Assembly: GCF_000938305.1 (NCBI RefSeq)
Contig: NZ_JYMT01000031.1
Coordinates: 124,001-188,000, forward strand
Direction: 5' to 3'
DNA from: Bradyrhizobium sp. LTSP885
GTDB taxonomy: Bacteria; Pseudomonadota; Alphaproteobacteria; Rhizobiales; Xanthobacteraceae
DNA: 64,000 nucleotides
Below, one piece after another: positions 1-9,853 of the stretch. Numbering within the stretch: the first letter of the stretch is position 1; every line of letters starts with the position of its first letter. The translations under genes and the position numbers were made by a program. The notes under the pieces were generated by a model, which was not told where the DNA came from, searched no databases, and saw only the letters and a program-made list of their open reading frames with translations.

Positions 1-618
1 CAGTCCGGCGTCGAGCACTTTTGCCGGATCGACCATCCCGTTCCGCACGTGGCTGCGAACCGCGATCGGATTGATCGCGGCCAGCCGCGCCTCGAGCTGC
101 GCGAGCGCGTCATCAGAGGCAAGATCGGTCTTGGTCACAAGCAGCCGGTCGGCGACCGCGATCTGCCTGACCGCCTCCGCGTGTGCATCAAGCGTGTGCG
201 CGCCGTTGACCGCATCGACGGTCGCGACCACGCCATCGATCCGGTAGCGGTCGACAATATCAGGCGCCGTCATCAGCGTGTGCAGCACCGGCACGGGATC
301 GGCGAGGCCCGTGGTTTCGACCAGCACGCGGTGAAACGGCGGAATGGTCCCTGCGGCCCGGCGCGAGGCGAGATCGGCCAGCGTCTCGATCAAATCCTCG
401 CGCACCGAGCAGCAGATACAGCCATTGTCGAGCAGCGCCAGCCGATCTTCGCTGCTCTCGACCAGCAGATGGTCGAGCGCCACCTCGCCGAATTCATTGA
501 TGATGGCGACAACGCCGTTGAGCGCGGGCTGGCGCAACAGATGGTTCAGCACCGTCGTCTTGCCGCTGCCGAGGAAGCCGGTGAGAACCGTGACCGGGAT
601 ATGATCCGCCGTGTCCAT
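1..618 (-). CDS. CobW/COG0523-family P-loop GTPase (3' end outside window)
   Basis: Translating the minus strand from the ATG at 618 gives an uninterrupted frame running off the left edge, so only the first 206 codons are present. The Walker A motif GFLGSGKTT is at residues 14-22 and the family CxCC metal-binding motif reads C67-I-C-C70. This is the G3E/COG0523 group of metal-handling GTPases (CobW, YjiA, ZigA, nitrile hydratase activators), which deliver metals to client enzymes or store them. The start lies only 3 bases after the amidohydrolase stop, so the two are probably co-transcribed; supplying metal to that metal-dependent hydrolase is an attractive but unproven role. Client and metal cannot be told from the sequence. 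Confidence 0.9.
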   Translation of the reverse strand, partial: MDTADHIPVTVLTGFLGSGKTTVLNHLLRQPALNGVVAIINEFGEVALDHLLVESSEDRLALLDNGCICCSVREDLIETLADLASRRAAGTIPPFHRVLVETTGLADPVPVLHTLMTAPDIVDRYRIDGVVATVDAVNGAHTLDAHAEAVRQIAVADRLLVTKTDLASDDALAQLEARLAAINPIAVRSHVRNGMVDPAKVLDAGL

Positions 619-621
619 CGC

Positions 622-2292
622 TCACCCCCGCTCGTAGACCTTGCGACCAGCGAAGAAAGTCATCTCGACCCGTGTGTCGGCGAGCTGGTCTGCGGGGATG
701 TCGAAGATCATCTGGTCGACCACAATCAGGTCGGCCGATTTACCGACCTCGATCGAGCCGACGGTCTGGCCGAGCCCGGCGGCGCGCGCGGCATCGATGG
801 TGTAGATGTCGATCACGGTAGCCAGATCGAGCGCCTGCTCGGCCCACAGCGACTTGCCTGGAAAATCGCCGGTCGGATTTTGCCGCGTCACCATACCCTC
901 GATGCCCTGCCAGGGATCGGGGATCGGGATCACCGGCCAGTCCGAACCGCCGGCCATCAGCGCGCCGGCGTCCTTCAGATCCTTGTTCGGCCAGAAGCGC
1001 TGCGCGCGCTCGTCGCCCATCGCGGCCTTGTGCGCCTCGAGGAAGATGGTCGGATACCAGATGATCGGCGACAAATCGGCGGCGACGCCGAGTTCGGCAA
1101 AGCGCGGGATGTCATCGGGCGTGATGTAGCTCGCATGCGCGATCTGGTGAACCAGATCGGTCGAGCCGTTGAAGCTGCGCACGACGTCGATGGCGTCCAG
1201 CGCCTGCGTCACCGCAGCATCGCCGGCGCAATGGATTTTTGCGGCGAGCCCGAGCTTCTCGCAGCGCCCGAGCCAGCGGATCAAGTCCGGCACGGTCAGC
1301 ATGGTCGAGCCGCGGAAGCAGCAGCCGCGCACGGGATCGGCCAGATACGGCTCGTGGAACGCCGCGGTCTTGGCGCCGGGGACGCCATCGAGGAACACTT
1401 TTACATAATCCGGCTTCACATGGGCGCCGCGATACTGCTCGCGCAGCGCAAACAGCTCCTCGCCAGCCTTGCCGAACATGAAGCCGGACTCGACCACCGG
1501 CATCGCGCAGACCGCCCACGCGGTGAGCTCGCCGCGATCGTCGAGCCCCTTCAGCGCGGCCATGATCGGCTGCATGCTGGCGGCATCGATGAAAGCGGTG
1601 ACGCCATAAATGTTCAGTAGCGAGATCGAACGCGCCACCGCCGCGCGGTCCATCTCGGCGGTGTAGTGCCCGGACGCCGCGAGCGCCCGCTCGACGAGGC
1701 CCGATGCGGCCTCGATCATGATCCCGGTCAGTGTGCCGCTCTTGAGGTCGCGGGCAATCTCGCCGTCGGTCGGGTTTGGCGAATCGGCCTGCACACCGGC
1801 GAGCCGCAGCGCCGCCGAGCTGGCCCAGCGGTTGTGATAGCTGTCGTCGCGCAGCAGCACGGGATGGCCGAGGCTTGCCGCATCGAGCAGCGCGCAGGAT
1901 TCCGCGGTGTTGAGATCACCGAGCAGATTGTTGCCGAACTGGCCGCCAACAATCCAGGCGCCCGGCGCGGCGGCTGAGGCCGCCTTGTGGATGGTTTCCG
2001 CGATCTTCGCGATGCTGTCGCTGGACGAGAAGCGCAGCTCGTAGAGATCGGCCTGCCCGCCCATCATGATGTGGTTGTGGATGTCGACGATACCAGGCAT
2101 CGCCATCCGCCCGCCGAGATCAATCGTGACGGTACCCTCGCCGATCAGCGGCGCGACGTCGCGCTCCTCGCCGACCGCCACGAACCGGCCGGCCTTGACG
2201 GCCGCGCTCGCGGCCCAGGGCTGCTGCCGGTTCGACGTATAAATCCGGCCGTTGCGGAAAATCGTATCGGCGAAAGTCTTGTCCATCGGCAT
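622..2292 (-). CDS. YtcJ-type amidohydrolase
   Basis: A protein of about 555 residues of the amidohydrolase 3 (YtcJ-like) group, metal-dependent hydrolases of amide or imide bonds with a TIM-barrel catalytic domain inside a beta-sandwich. Visible marks are the N-terminal DTIFRNGRIYTS strand, the metal site DIHNH (H72, H74), a later HCAGDAA segment and the C-terminal GGSDWPV followed by PDPWQGI. No signal peptide is seen, so it is probably cytoplasmic. The frame is open upstream to a GTG at 2337, but an ATG at 2292 has a GCGGGA box 5 bases ahead and is preferred; an ATG at 2286 is also possible. The substrate is unknown. The COG0523 GTPase follows directly. Confidence 0.88.
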   Translation of the reverse strand: MPMDKTFADTIFRNGRIYTSNRQQPWAASAAVKAGRFVAVGEERDVAPLIGEGTVTIDLGGRMAMPGIVDIHNHIMMGGQADLYELRFSSSDSIAKIAETIHKAASAAAPGAWIVGGQFGNNLLGDLNTAESCALLDAASLGHPVLLRDDSYHNRWASSAALRLAGVQADSPNPTDGEIARDLKSGTLTGIMIEAASGLVERALAASGHYTAEMDRAAVARSISLLNIYGVTAFIDAASMQPIMAALKGLDDRGELTAWAVCAMPVVESGFMFGKAGEELFALREQYRGAHVKPDYVKVFLDGVPGAKTAAFHEPYLADPVRGCCFRGSTMLTVPDLIRWLGRCEKLGLAAKIHCAGDAAVTQALDAIDVVRSFNGSTDLVHQIAHASYITPDDIPRFAELGVAADLSPIIWYPTIFLEAHKAAMGDERAQRFWPNKDLKDAGALMAGGSDWPVIPIPDPWQGIEGMVTRQNPTGDFPGKSLWAEQALDLATVIDIYTIDAARAAGLGQTVGSIEVGKSADLIVVDQMIFDIPADQLADTRVEMTFFAGRKVYERG

Positions 2293-2490
2293 CAACGTCC
2301 CGCTGGGAGGGCCTCGAAGCGCACCGTCCTTGCGCACGGTGCCGGGCGCACGTCACGGAACCACGGACGAGGCCGGCATATTCAGACAAAGGTTCGGCAT
2401 GTCGGGTTTACGGGCAATCAACCGTCCGGTGGATGATGTTTCGTCATCGCAGCGCGAACGGCAGGCGTTGCGCGCCACTGCATCCAAACT

Positions 2491-2612
2491 GTCGTCCCTG
2501 CGAAAGCAGGGACCCATACGCCGCGGCTTGTGTTGCGAACGGGGCTCGTCGTTCCGGCGTAGCGAAACAATCAACGTCGGTGGTTATGGGTCCCTGCTTT
2601 CGCAGGGACGAC
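2491..2612. repeat. 122-bp MITE-like inverted-repeat element
   Basis: The outer 28 bases on each side (2491-2518 and 2585-2612) are perfect reverse complements, and each arm contains its own small hairpin (CCCTGCGAAAGCAGGG). A related element with CCCGGC/GCCGGG stems lies at 46704-46827 and shares the inner GGTGGTTATGGGTCC edge. No coding capacity. It sits in the 2293-2768 gap between two leftward genes; apart from this element I see only low-complexity GC-rich sequence there. Confidence 0.85.
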
Positions 2613-2768
2613 AGCGCATATGCGGTGCAATGGATTGCTTCGGCCTTCGCCAAGGCTTCGGCGGACAAGTCGCGGAGCCTGTCATCGGGCGCGCATTCGC
2701 GCGACCCGTTGGCTCGCAGTGACGTGGAGAGAGCTCCCGTCGCCTCGGAATTCAGGCGATGCGCAGCC

Positions 2769-3443
2769 TCAGTGCCGCCGCGACATCAGCGCCACCACGG
2801 CGGAACGGGTCTCGACGCCGAGCTTCTCGAAGATGTGGATCAGGTGGGTCTTCACGGTGGCAAGACCAATGCTGAGGCACTCGCCGATCTCGCGGTTGGT
2901 CCGGCCGCAGCACAACAACTCGACGACCTCCACCTCACGCGCGGTGAGGCCATAGCGCGGCGGTTCGTCGGCCGCGGGCGACAGGCGGCTGGTCAGGTTG
3001 AACTCGAGATAGTCATGGATCTTCTCGGCAATGTTCATGCTGCCGTCGGGAACCTTGCACCCCGGCGACCACAGCACGCTCATCCCGGCCACGATCCGGT
3101 CATTACGGCGGAAGAAAAACTCGATCATATCGGCGACGCCGCATTGGCCGGCGAAGCTGCGGTACATCGCCGCCTCCGCCGTGGCGCATTGGTCGAGCGC
3201 GGCGCTCAGCCGGGCAATCGGCTGATTGGTCGCGGAGCGCGGGTGCAAGGGATCGAGCCGGTTCATGCCGGCCAGGTACTGGTCGTGGAAACTCGGCGGG
3301 ACATTGCTCGAGAGCACAAAGCGGTTGAGATTGAGGCTGCCATCGACCTCGTAAAACGCGGTCGCAGAGCCTTCGAGAATCCCCCTCGCGAAGTGGATGG
3401 CCTGCGTGGTCGCCGGATCCGAGCGGCCCAAAAGCGCAATCAT
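2769..3443 (-). CDS. LuxR-family transcriptional regulator
   Basis: 224 residues. The last 61 residues form a GerE/LuxR helix-turn-helix (LTAREVEVVELLCCGRTNRE, then VKTHLIHIFEKLGV). The N-terminal 160 residues are an uncharacterised sensing region that is not recognisably an AHL-binding or receiver domain; no phospho-acceptor motif is seen. The start ATG at 3443 has GGTAGG just upstream. It is divergent from the serine hydrolase at 3682 and could regulate it, but no operator is evident. Ligand unknown. Confidence 0.85.
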   Translation of the reverse strand: MIALLGRSDPATTQAIHFARGILEGSATAFYEVDGSLNLNRFVLSSNVPPSFHDQYLAGMNRLDPLHPRSATNQPIARLSAALDQCATAEAAMYRSFAGQCGVADMIEFFFRRNDRIVAGMSVLWSPGCKVPDGSMNIAEKIHDYLEFNLTSRLSPAADEPPRYGLTAREVEVVELLCCGRTNREIGECLSIGLATVKTHLIHIFEKLGVETRSAVVALMSRRH

Positions 3444-3681
3444 GACCTACCCTCTCGATGTTCCCCGATGGCGGACGTCTGCGCGCCGCATATGGCTCCG
3501 CACGCTGGGGCAGACGCCCGGCGTAGTCAAGCAATTTACGGGCCAGAACCTGACGTCGCACAATTCCAAAATGGTTACGCCGAAGGTACCCGCAGCCCAC
3601 CTCCACCATCCGGTTGATTGCGCGCCGTGCGGCGCGTACTGGATTTTGATCCGTCTCCCAAACGCCTTGGCTGGAACACGA

Positions 3682-4884
3682 ATGAATTCACGTCGCATCA
3701 TGGCCGCCTTCCCTCCGGCGGCCAACGAACAAGTCACGCTCGCCAACTGGCGCCAGCATCCCTTCAGCGAGTGGGCCTTCCGCAACGTGCGCGAATTGCT
3801 ACCCACCGCGAACATCGCGCGGGCGCCGGAGCCAGCACCACTGTCGTTTGCACCGGGCTATCTCGAGGACGTCAGCTTTGCGAATCCACGCGGCGAGACC
3901 GTCAGTGTCGCCGAAGCGCTGCGCACCAGCCATACCGACGGCATCGTGGTGTCGCATCGCGGACGGATCGTGTCCGAATGGTATGCCCACGGCCTGACGC
4001 CTGAGACGCCGCATTTGATCTTCTCGGTCAGCAAGTCGGTCGCCGGCACGCTCGGCGGCATCCTGGCCGATCTCGGCAAACTCGATCCCGACGCGCCTGT
4101 CGTGAGCTACATCCCGGAGATGGAGGGATCGGTCTATGGCGGCGGCTGCACGGTACGGCATTTGCTCGACATGAGCGTCGGCATCCGCTTCGACGAGGAC
4201 TACATGGCACGCGACGGCGATGTCATGAACTACCGGCGCTCGACCGGTTGGGAGCCGCCGGATCCCAGCGTTCCCGCAACCAATCTGCGCGACTATCTCA
4301 AGACGTTGCGGCCAAATGGCACGCCGCACGGCCACACCTTCCACTACGTCTCGACCAACACCGACGTGCTCGGCTGGGTCTATGAGCGGGCCTGCGGCAT
4401 CTCCTACGCCAAAATCCTGTCGCAATATCTCTGGCAGCCGATGGGCGCCGAGCACGACGCCTACATCGCGGTCGATTCCCACGGCGCCGCGCGCGTTGCC
4501 GGCGGCATCTGCGCGACCTTGCGCGACCTCGTCAGGTTCGGCGAGATGATGCGCAATCACGGCGTCAGCAACGGCCGTCAGGTGGCGCCGAACTGGTGGA
4601 TCGACGACATCAGGCGCAACGGCAATGCCGAAGCGTGGTCGCGCGGCGACCTCACAAAAGTGTTCCCGAGCGGCAACTATCGCAGCAAATGGTACACGAT
4701 CGATCGCGGCGAGACGCCGTTTGCAGCAGTCGGCATCCACGGCCAGTGGATCTATGTCGATCCGGCCAACGAAATGGTGATCGCGCGGGTCTCCTCGCAG
4801 CCGCTGCCGCTGGACCTCGATCTCGATCACATGTGGCTGCGCGGCTATCGCGCGATCGCGGCAAGACTGAGCGGCGAATCCTGA
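3682..4884 (+). CDS. serine hydrolase, beta-lactamase/class C-like
   Basis: 400 residues from the ATG at 3682. The nucleophile motif S115-V-S-K118 (IFSVSKSVAG) and a downstream Y222-V-S-T-N226 motif match the beta-lactamase/penicillin-binding/EstB-type esterase fold (Beta-lactamase family). These are usually esterases, peptidases or nylon-oligomer-hydrolase-like enzymes rather than true lactamases. No clear Sec signal peptide. The frame is open further upstream to 3397, but that part overlaps the divergent luxR-type gene and is of no known family, so the later start is chosen; another ATG lies at 3700. Substrate unknown. Confidence 0.85.
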   Translation: MNSRRIMAAFPPAANEQVTLANWRQHPFSEWAFRNVRELLPTANIARAPEPAPLSFAPGYLEDVSFANPRGETVSVAEALRTSHTDGIVVSHRGRIVSEWYAHGLTPETPHLIFSVSKSVAGTLGGILADLGKLDPDAPVVSYIPEMEGSVYGGGCTVRHLLDMSVGIRFDEDYMARDGDVMNYRRSTGWEPPDPSVPATNLRDYLKTLRPNGTPHGHTFHYVSTNTDVLGWVYERACGISYAKILSQYLWQPMGAEHDAYIAVDSHGAARVAGGICATLRDLVRFGEMMRNHGVSNGRQVAPNWWIDDIRRNGNAEAWSRGDLTKVFPSGNYRSKWYTIDRGETPFAAVGIHGQWIYVDPANEMVIARVSSQPLPLDLDLDHMWLRGYRAIAARLSGES

Positions 4885-4896
4885 CGCGGCCGACGT

Positions 4897-5724
4897 TCAT
4901 CCCTTCGCGGCTGACAGCCTCCGTTTGAAGAATGCCAGGATCTCATCGCGCGCCGCGATCGTCGGCTGACCGGCCTCGTCGATCAGATGCGCGGTGACGA
5001 CGCTGTGCGGCGTCGTGACGAAGGTCTGGAAGAACGGCGGAACATCGCGGTTGGCCGCGCTGTCAGGAAGCACCCGCCCGATAAAACGGTCACCGAGCGC
5101 CTCGGCATAGGCCGCGAAGCGTTGCGCCATGCAGAATTTGTCGCCGGCGAAGCGATAGGCCAGCACGGTCAGGTCCTCGCGCTCCAGCCGCGCGCGGACC
5201 GCCTTGACCTCGTCAGGCGCGATCTCGATGCCATCTGGATCGTTCAGCGGCAATGACGGCTGCGACAGCACCGGCGCCAGCATCGACGGCTCCAGCATCA
5301 TGGTGAGCGCAAAATTCCCCGTGAAGCACATTCCGATGGCGCCGACGCCGGGACCGCCGCATTCGCCGTGGGCAAATCGTGCGAGCGAGCGCAGCCACTG
5401 CGTCACGGGACTGGATTGATTGGCGGCCATCGCGCGAAACTCGGCGCTCACGCAGGCGCGCTGAAACACCGCAGCCCCCTCCTCCGCGCCGGCAATTGCG
5501 CCGTCGCGGCCGAACAGCGACGGCATGTAGACGGTGAACCCGGCATCGCGAACCCAGCGGGCGAAGCGGGCGACATGCGGGCTAATGCCCGGCATCTCCG
5601 CCATCACGATAACGGCAGGACCAACGCCAGCGACATGGACGGCCTTGCTGACGCGATCGAGCGTGATGTCGCGGCGCTGAAAATCCTCCAGCGGATCGTC
5701 CTGCGTCATGGGCCGGTTCGGCAT
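4897..5724 (-). CDS. dienelactone hydrolase family protein
   Basis: 275 residues of the alpha/beta-hydrolase dienelactone hydrolase family. The elbow GMCFTG places the nucleophile at C133 (cysteine, as in true DLH), and a PHSVVTAHL segment near the C-terminus supplies the likely catalytic histidine. Such enzymes open lactones in chlorocatechol-type pathways, but most genomic members are of unknown substrate. A GGGGAG box precedes the ATG at 5724. It is convergent with the serine hydrolase and divergent from the GlxA-type regulator, its likely controller. Confidence 0.85.
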   Translation of the reverse strand: MPNRPMTQDDPLEDFQRRDITLDRVSKAVHVAGVGPAVIVMAEMPGISPHVARFARWVRDAGFTVYMPSLFGRDGAIAGAEEGAAVFQRACVSAEFRAMAANQSSPVTQWLRSLARFAHGECGGPGVGAIGMCFTGNFALTMMLEPSMLAPVLSQPSLPLNDPDGIEIAPDEVKAVRARLEREDLTVLAYRFAGDKFCMAQRFAAYAEALGDRFIGRVLPDSAANRDVPPFFQTFVTTPHSVVTAHLIDEAGQPTIAARDEILAFFKRRLSAAKG

Positions 5725-5795
5725 CGGCGTAACTCCCCGTCGTCTTCCTTGTCATCTTCCTTGCCATCGTTGCGATTTGGCGGCCGAGTTGCTAG

Positions 5796-5830
5796 TGTCA
5801 AAAATGACATTAATCGTGTATTTTTTGACA
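5796..5830. promoter_or_regulatory. inverted repeat in the DLH/AraC divergent region
   Basis: TGTCA-AAAA-TGACA (5796-5809) is a short palindrome, and TGTCAAAAA (5796-5804) is repeated inverted as TTTTTGACA (5822-5830), so three TGTCA half-sites lie in 35 bp. The last one runs into the start codon of the regulator at 5830. TATTTT at 5819-5824 lies 6 bases before that ATG, where a leaderless -10 element would lie. Plausible autoregulatory operator; not tested. Confidence 0.45.
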
Positions 5831-6756
5831 TGACCAAAGTTGCCGTTGTCGAGATCGACGGCTGCCTGGCGTCCAGCGCCGCCATCACTTACGACGTGCT
5901 GGCCACCGCCAACCGTATCGGCGCGACGAAGCGCGCGCATTTCGAGGTGACGACGCTGCGTTACGGCCCGAGGCGGCGCAGCGGTCACCCGCGAGGCGTC
6001 GATCTCGTGATCGTGCCCGGCCTCGGATCGGCGTCGGCCGATGAGCTGGAGCTGAAGTTGAGCAGTCCTGCATGCCGGCGCGCGCGCGACATGCTCGCCG
6101 CCGCGTTCGAGGATGGCACCATGCTCGCCGCCTCCTGTGCCAGCAGCTTCCTGCTGGCAGAGACCGGACTGCTCGATGGCAAGCGGGCGACCACGACATG
6201 GTGGTTCGCGCCGCTGTTCCGGCAGCGCTATCCGAAGGTCAACCTGATGACCGAACGGATGGTGGTGGCCGATTGGCCGATCGCAACCGCAGGTGCCGCG
6301 ATGGCGCAGATGGACCTGATGCTCGCGGTGGTCGCCCGCTTCGCCGGCCCAGGTATCGCCAAGGGTTGCGCCAACTACCTGCTACTGGACGAGCGGCGTT
6401 CCCAGGCTCCTTTCATGGCGATCAACTATCTGGCGAGCCAGGATCCCAAAGTCGCCAAGGCGGAAAAGTGGGTGCGCAACAACATCGCGCGTGACTTCGC
6501 GATCGAGGACGTCGCTACCGCGGTCGGACTGGCGCCGCGGACCTTCGCCAGGCGGATCGCCGCGGTCTGCGGCGTCTCGCCGATCCAGTTCGTGCAACGG
6601 ATCAGGATCGAGGCGGCGCGATCGCTGCTCGAAACCACCCGCCTCTCGGTCGAGCAGATCGCGCGTGAGGTCGGCTATGCCGAGCCTTCGACGCTGCGCC
6701 GGCTGATCCGGCGCGTGACCCGGCATTCGCCGCGGCACTTTCGGTCCGCCGGATGA
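5830..6756 (+). CDS. GlxA-type AraC-family transcriptional regulator
   Basis: 308 residues. The N-terminal ~190 residues form a DJ-1/PfpI (class I glutamine amidotransferase-like) domain, starting TKVAVVEIDGCLAS and holding the cysteine in AASCASSFLLAETGLLDG; the C-terminal ~100 residues carry two AraC helix-turn-helix motifs (IEDVATAVGLAPRTFARR and VEQIAREVGYAEPSTLRR). This is the layout of GlxA/FtrA/CdhR regulators, which often control amine or small-metabolite catabolism. There is no Shine-Dalgarno sequence ahead of the ATG, which sits inside an inverted repeat, so the mRNA may be leaderless. The divergent dienelactone hydrolase gene is the likely target. Confidence 0.88.
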   Translation: MTKVAVVEIDGCLASSAAITYDVLATANRIGATKRAHFEVTTLRYGPRRRSGHPRGVDLVIVPGLGSASADELELKLSSPACRRARDMLAAAFEDGTMLAASCASSFLLAETGLLDGKRATTTWWFAPLFRQRYPKVNLMTERMVVADWPIATAGAAMAQMDLMLAVVARFAGPGIAKGCANYLLLDERRSQAPFMAINYLASQDPKVAKAEKWVRNNIARDFAIEDVATAVGLAPRTFARRIAAVCGVSPIQFVQRIRIEAARSLLETTRLSVEQIAREVGYAEPSTLRRLIRRVTRHSPRHFRSAG

Positions 6757-6831
6757 ACAGGAATCATTTGAGATTCGGGACGGGGCCTGATTAGGTTCAA
6801 CGACAAGGCAATCGACGAGGCGAAGACAACA

Positions 6832-7878
6832 ATGACCAGGACGCGACGGACACGACCGACGATTCGTGACGTCGCCGCCGAGGCCGGCGTGTCGGTCAGC
6901 AGCGTCAGCCGCACGCTCAACGGCGGCATCTACACCAGCGCCGAACTGCACGCCCGCATCATGCGCGCGGTGAAGCGCCTGGGCTTCGAGCCTGACCAGG
7001 CCGCGCAGGCGCTGCGCTCGCGGGCCTCGAATACGATCGGCTGCATGGTGGCCGACTTCTCCAACCCGCACTACACCGACATGGTGGGTGCGGCCGAAGA
7101 GGAGTTCCAGCGCGCCGGCTTCCTGCTGATGCTGGCCGCGACCAAGCATGAGGAGGCGCGCGAAGCTGCGTTCCTGTCAGCGGTGCGCCGCCGCCAGATG
7201 GATGGGCTCTTGCTGTTCGCGGGCGACAATTCCCACACGGATTTCATGAAGGGGTTGGCGACGCTCGACCTGCCCTGCGTCACCGTCGACCGCGAGGTGC
7301 CTGATAGCGCCGCGGTTCGCGTCGATCACCGCGGCGGCGCGCTGGAGGTGACGCGCTATCTGATCGGGCTCGGCCATCGTCGCATCGCACTCCTGACCGG
7401 AAGCGCCGCGGTGATGCCGAGCGCCGAGCGGCTCGCCGGCTATCAGCAGGCGCATCTCGACGCCAAGATCGAGCTCGATCCGGCCCTGATCCGCCCACAT
7501 ATGCAAGGCGCCAACACGGCGTTCAGCTCGGTTTGCCAGTTGCTGCAACTGGCCACGCCGCCGACCGCGATCATCTCGCTCGGAACCAGCATGCTGGCGG
7601 AAGTGCTGGAGGCGGTCACGAGCAAGGGGCTGCGCTATCCGCAGGACGTGTCGATCGTGTGCAGCGGCGACACCGATCTCGCCCGCCATGCGACGCCCGC
7701 GATCTCGGCGCTGAGCTGGGACATGAACGAGGTCGGCCGCATCGCCGCGCGGCTGCTGCTGGCGCAGATCCGCGACGGCGACAAGGCCGCTATCGGCGAG
7801 CCGATCTACCTGCCGACGCGATTCATCCTGCGCCACTCCTGCGCAGCACCACCGACGGCGCGCGGGCGGAAGTCGTGA
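6832..7878 (+). CDS. LacI-family transcriptional regulator
   Basis: 348 residues: a LacI helix-turn-helix at the N-terminus (TIRDVAAEAGVSVSSVSRTLNG), the hinge QAAQALRSRASNTIG, then a periplasmic-binding-protein-like effector domain (GCMVADFSNPHYTDM onward). A perfect 18-bp LacI-type palindrome lies 1.9 kb away between the monooxygenase and binding-protein genes, and a damaged copy lies just after this gene (7895-7912). By position and operator type it probably represses that divergent pair. The effector is unknown; a substrate or product of the monooxygenase would fit. Confidence 0.9.
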   Translation: MTRTRRTRPTIRDVAAEAGVSVSSVSRTLNGGIYTSAELHARIMRAVKRLGFEPDQAAQALRSRASNTIGCMVADFSNPHYTDMVGAAEEEFQRAGFLLMLAATKHEEAREAAFLSAVRRRQMDGLLLFAGDNSHTDFMKGLATLDLPCVTVDREVPDSAAVRVDHRGGALEVTRYLIGLGHRRIALLTGSAAVMPSAERLAGYQQAHLDAKIELDPALIRPHMQGANTAFSSVCQLLQLATPPTAIISLGTSMLAEVLEAVTSKGLRYPQDVSIVCSGDTDLARHATPAISALSWDMNEVGRIAARLLLAQIRDGDKAAIGEPIYLPTRFILRHSCAAPPTARGRKS

Positions 7879-7894
7879 CGGACACGACCTCACG

Positions 7895-7912
7895 TCTGGA
7901 AACGGTACCAGG
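7895..7912. promoter_or_regulatory. degenerate LacI-type operator copy
   Basis: TCTGGAAACGGTACCAGG keeps the left half (TCTGGAAACG) of the perfect palindrome at 9735-9752 with an altered right half. It could be an auxiliary site for looping by the LacI regulator just upstream, or chance. Confidence 0.35.
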
Positions 7913-7926
7913 ATCGACTCTTTCCA

Positions 7927-8011
7927 CGTCATTGCGAGCGGAGCGAAGCAATCCATCCCTCCTCTGCGGTGCTATGGATTGTTTCGTCGCTGTCGCTGCT
8001 CGCAAATGACG
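7927..8011. repeat. 85-bp imperfect inverted-repeat element
   Basis: Left arm begins CGTCATTGCGAGCGGAGCGA and the right end CGCAAATGACG closes it as an imperfect inverse, with ATCCAT and ATGGAT near the centre. This CGTCATTGCGAGC-type repeat is a familiar intergenic element in Bradyrhizobium-like genomes (from memory, not checked). It occupies the gap between the convergent LacI and monooxygenase genes and may also act as a terminator. Confidence 0.7.
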
Positions 8012-8038
8012 GAGAGACCGCGTCCGCGAGACCAACTC

Positions 8039-9679
<1,641 letters not shown>

Positions 9680-9734
9680 TTCTCAACTCTCTCCCGATCG
9701 CAGGAATATTGCCATTTGCCGGAACACGCGCTAA

Positions 9735-9752
9735 TCTGGAAACGTTTCCAGA
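9735..9752. promoter_or_regulatory. perfect LacI-family operator palindrome
   Basis: TCTGGAAACGTTTCCAGA is an exact 18-bp palindrome with the central CG and flanking GAAA/TTTC typical of LacI/GalR operators. It lies 56 bp before the monooxygenase start (9679) and 102 bp before the binding-protein start (9854), in position to control both. A LacI-family gene lies at 6832-7878. Confidence 0.8.
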
Positions 9753-9853
9753 TGGAAGCGCATAAGACAATCTTCGCCGCACGTCAACGCGCTGGCCCCT
9801 CACCCGGGCTTGGCGGACGCAACGAGGGCGGACAAGCAGGGAGTGGTTCGGGG

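Noticed and set aside
49..1620. Long plus-strand frame opposite the GTPase and amidohydrolase
   Set aside because: Both genes on the minus strand carry clear catalytic motifs; the plus frame does not.
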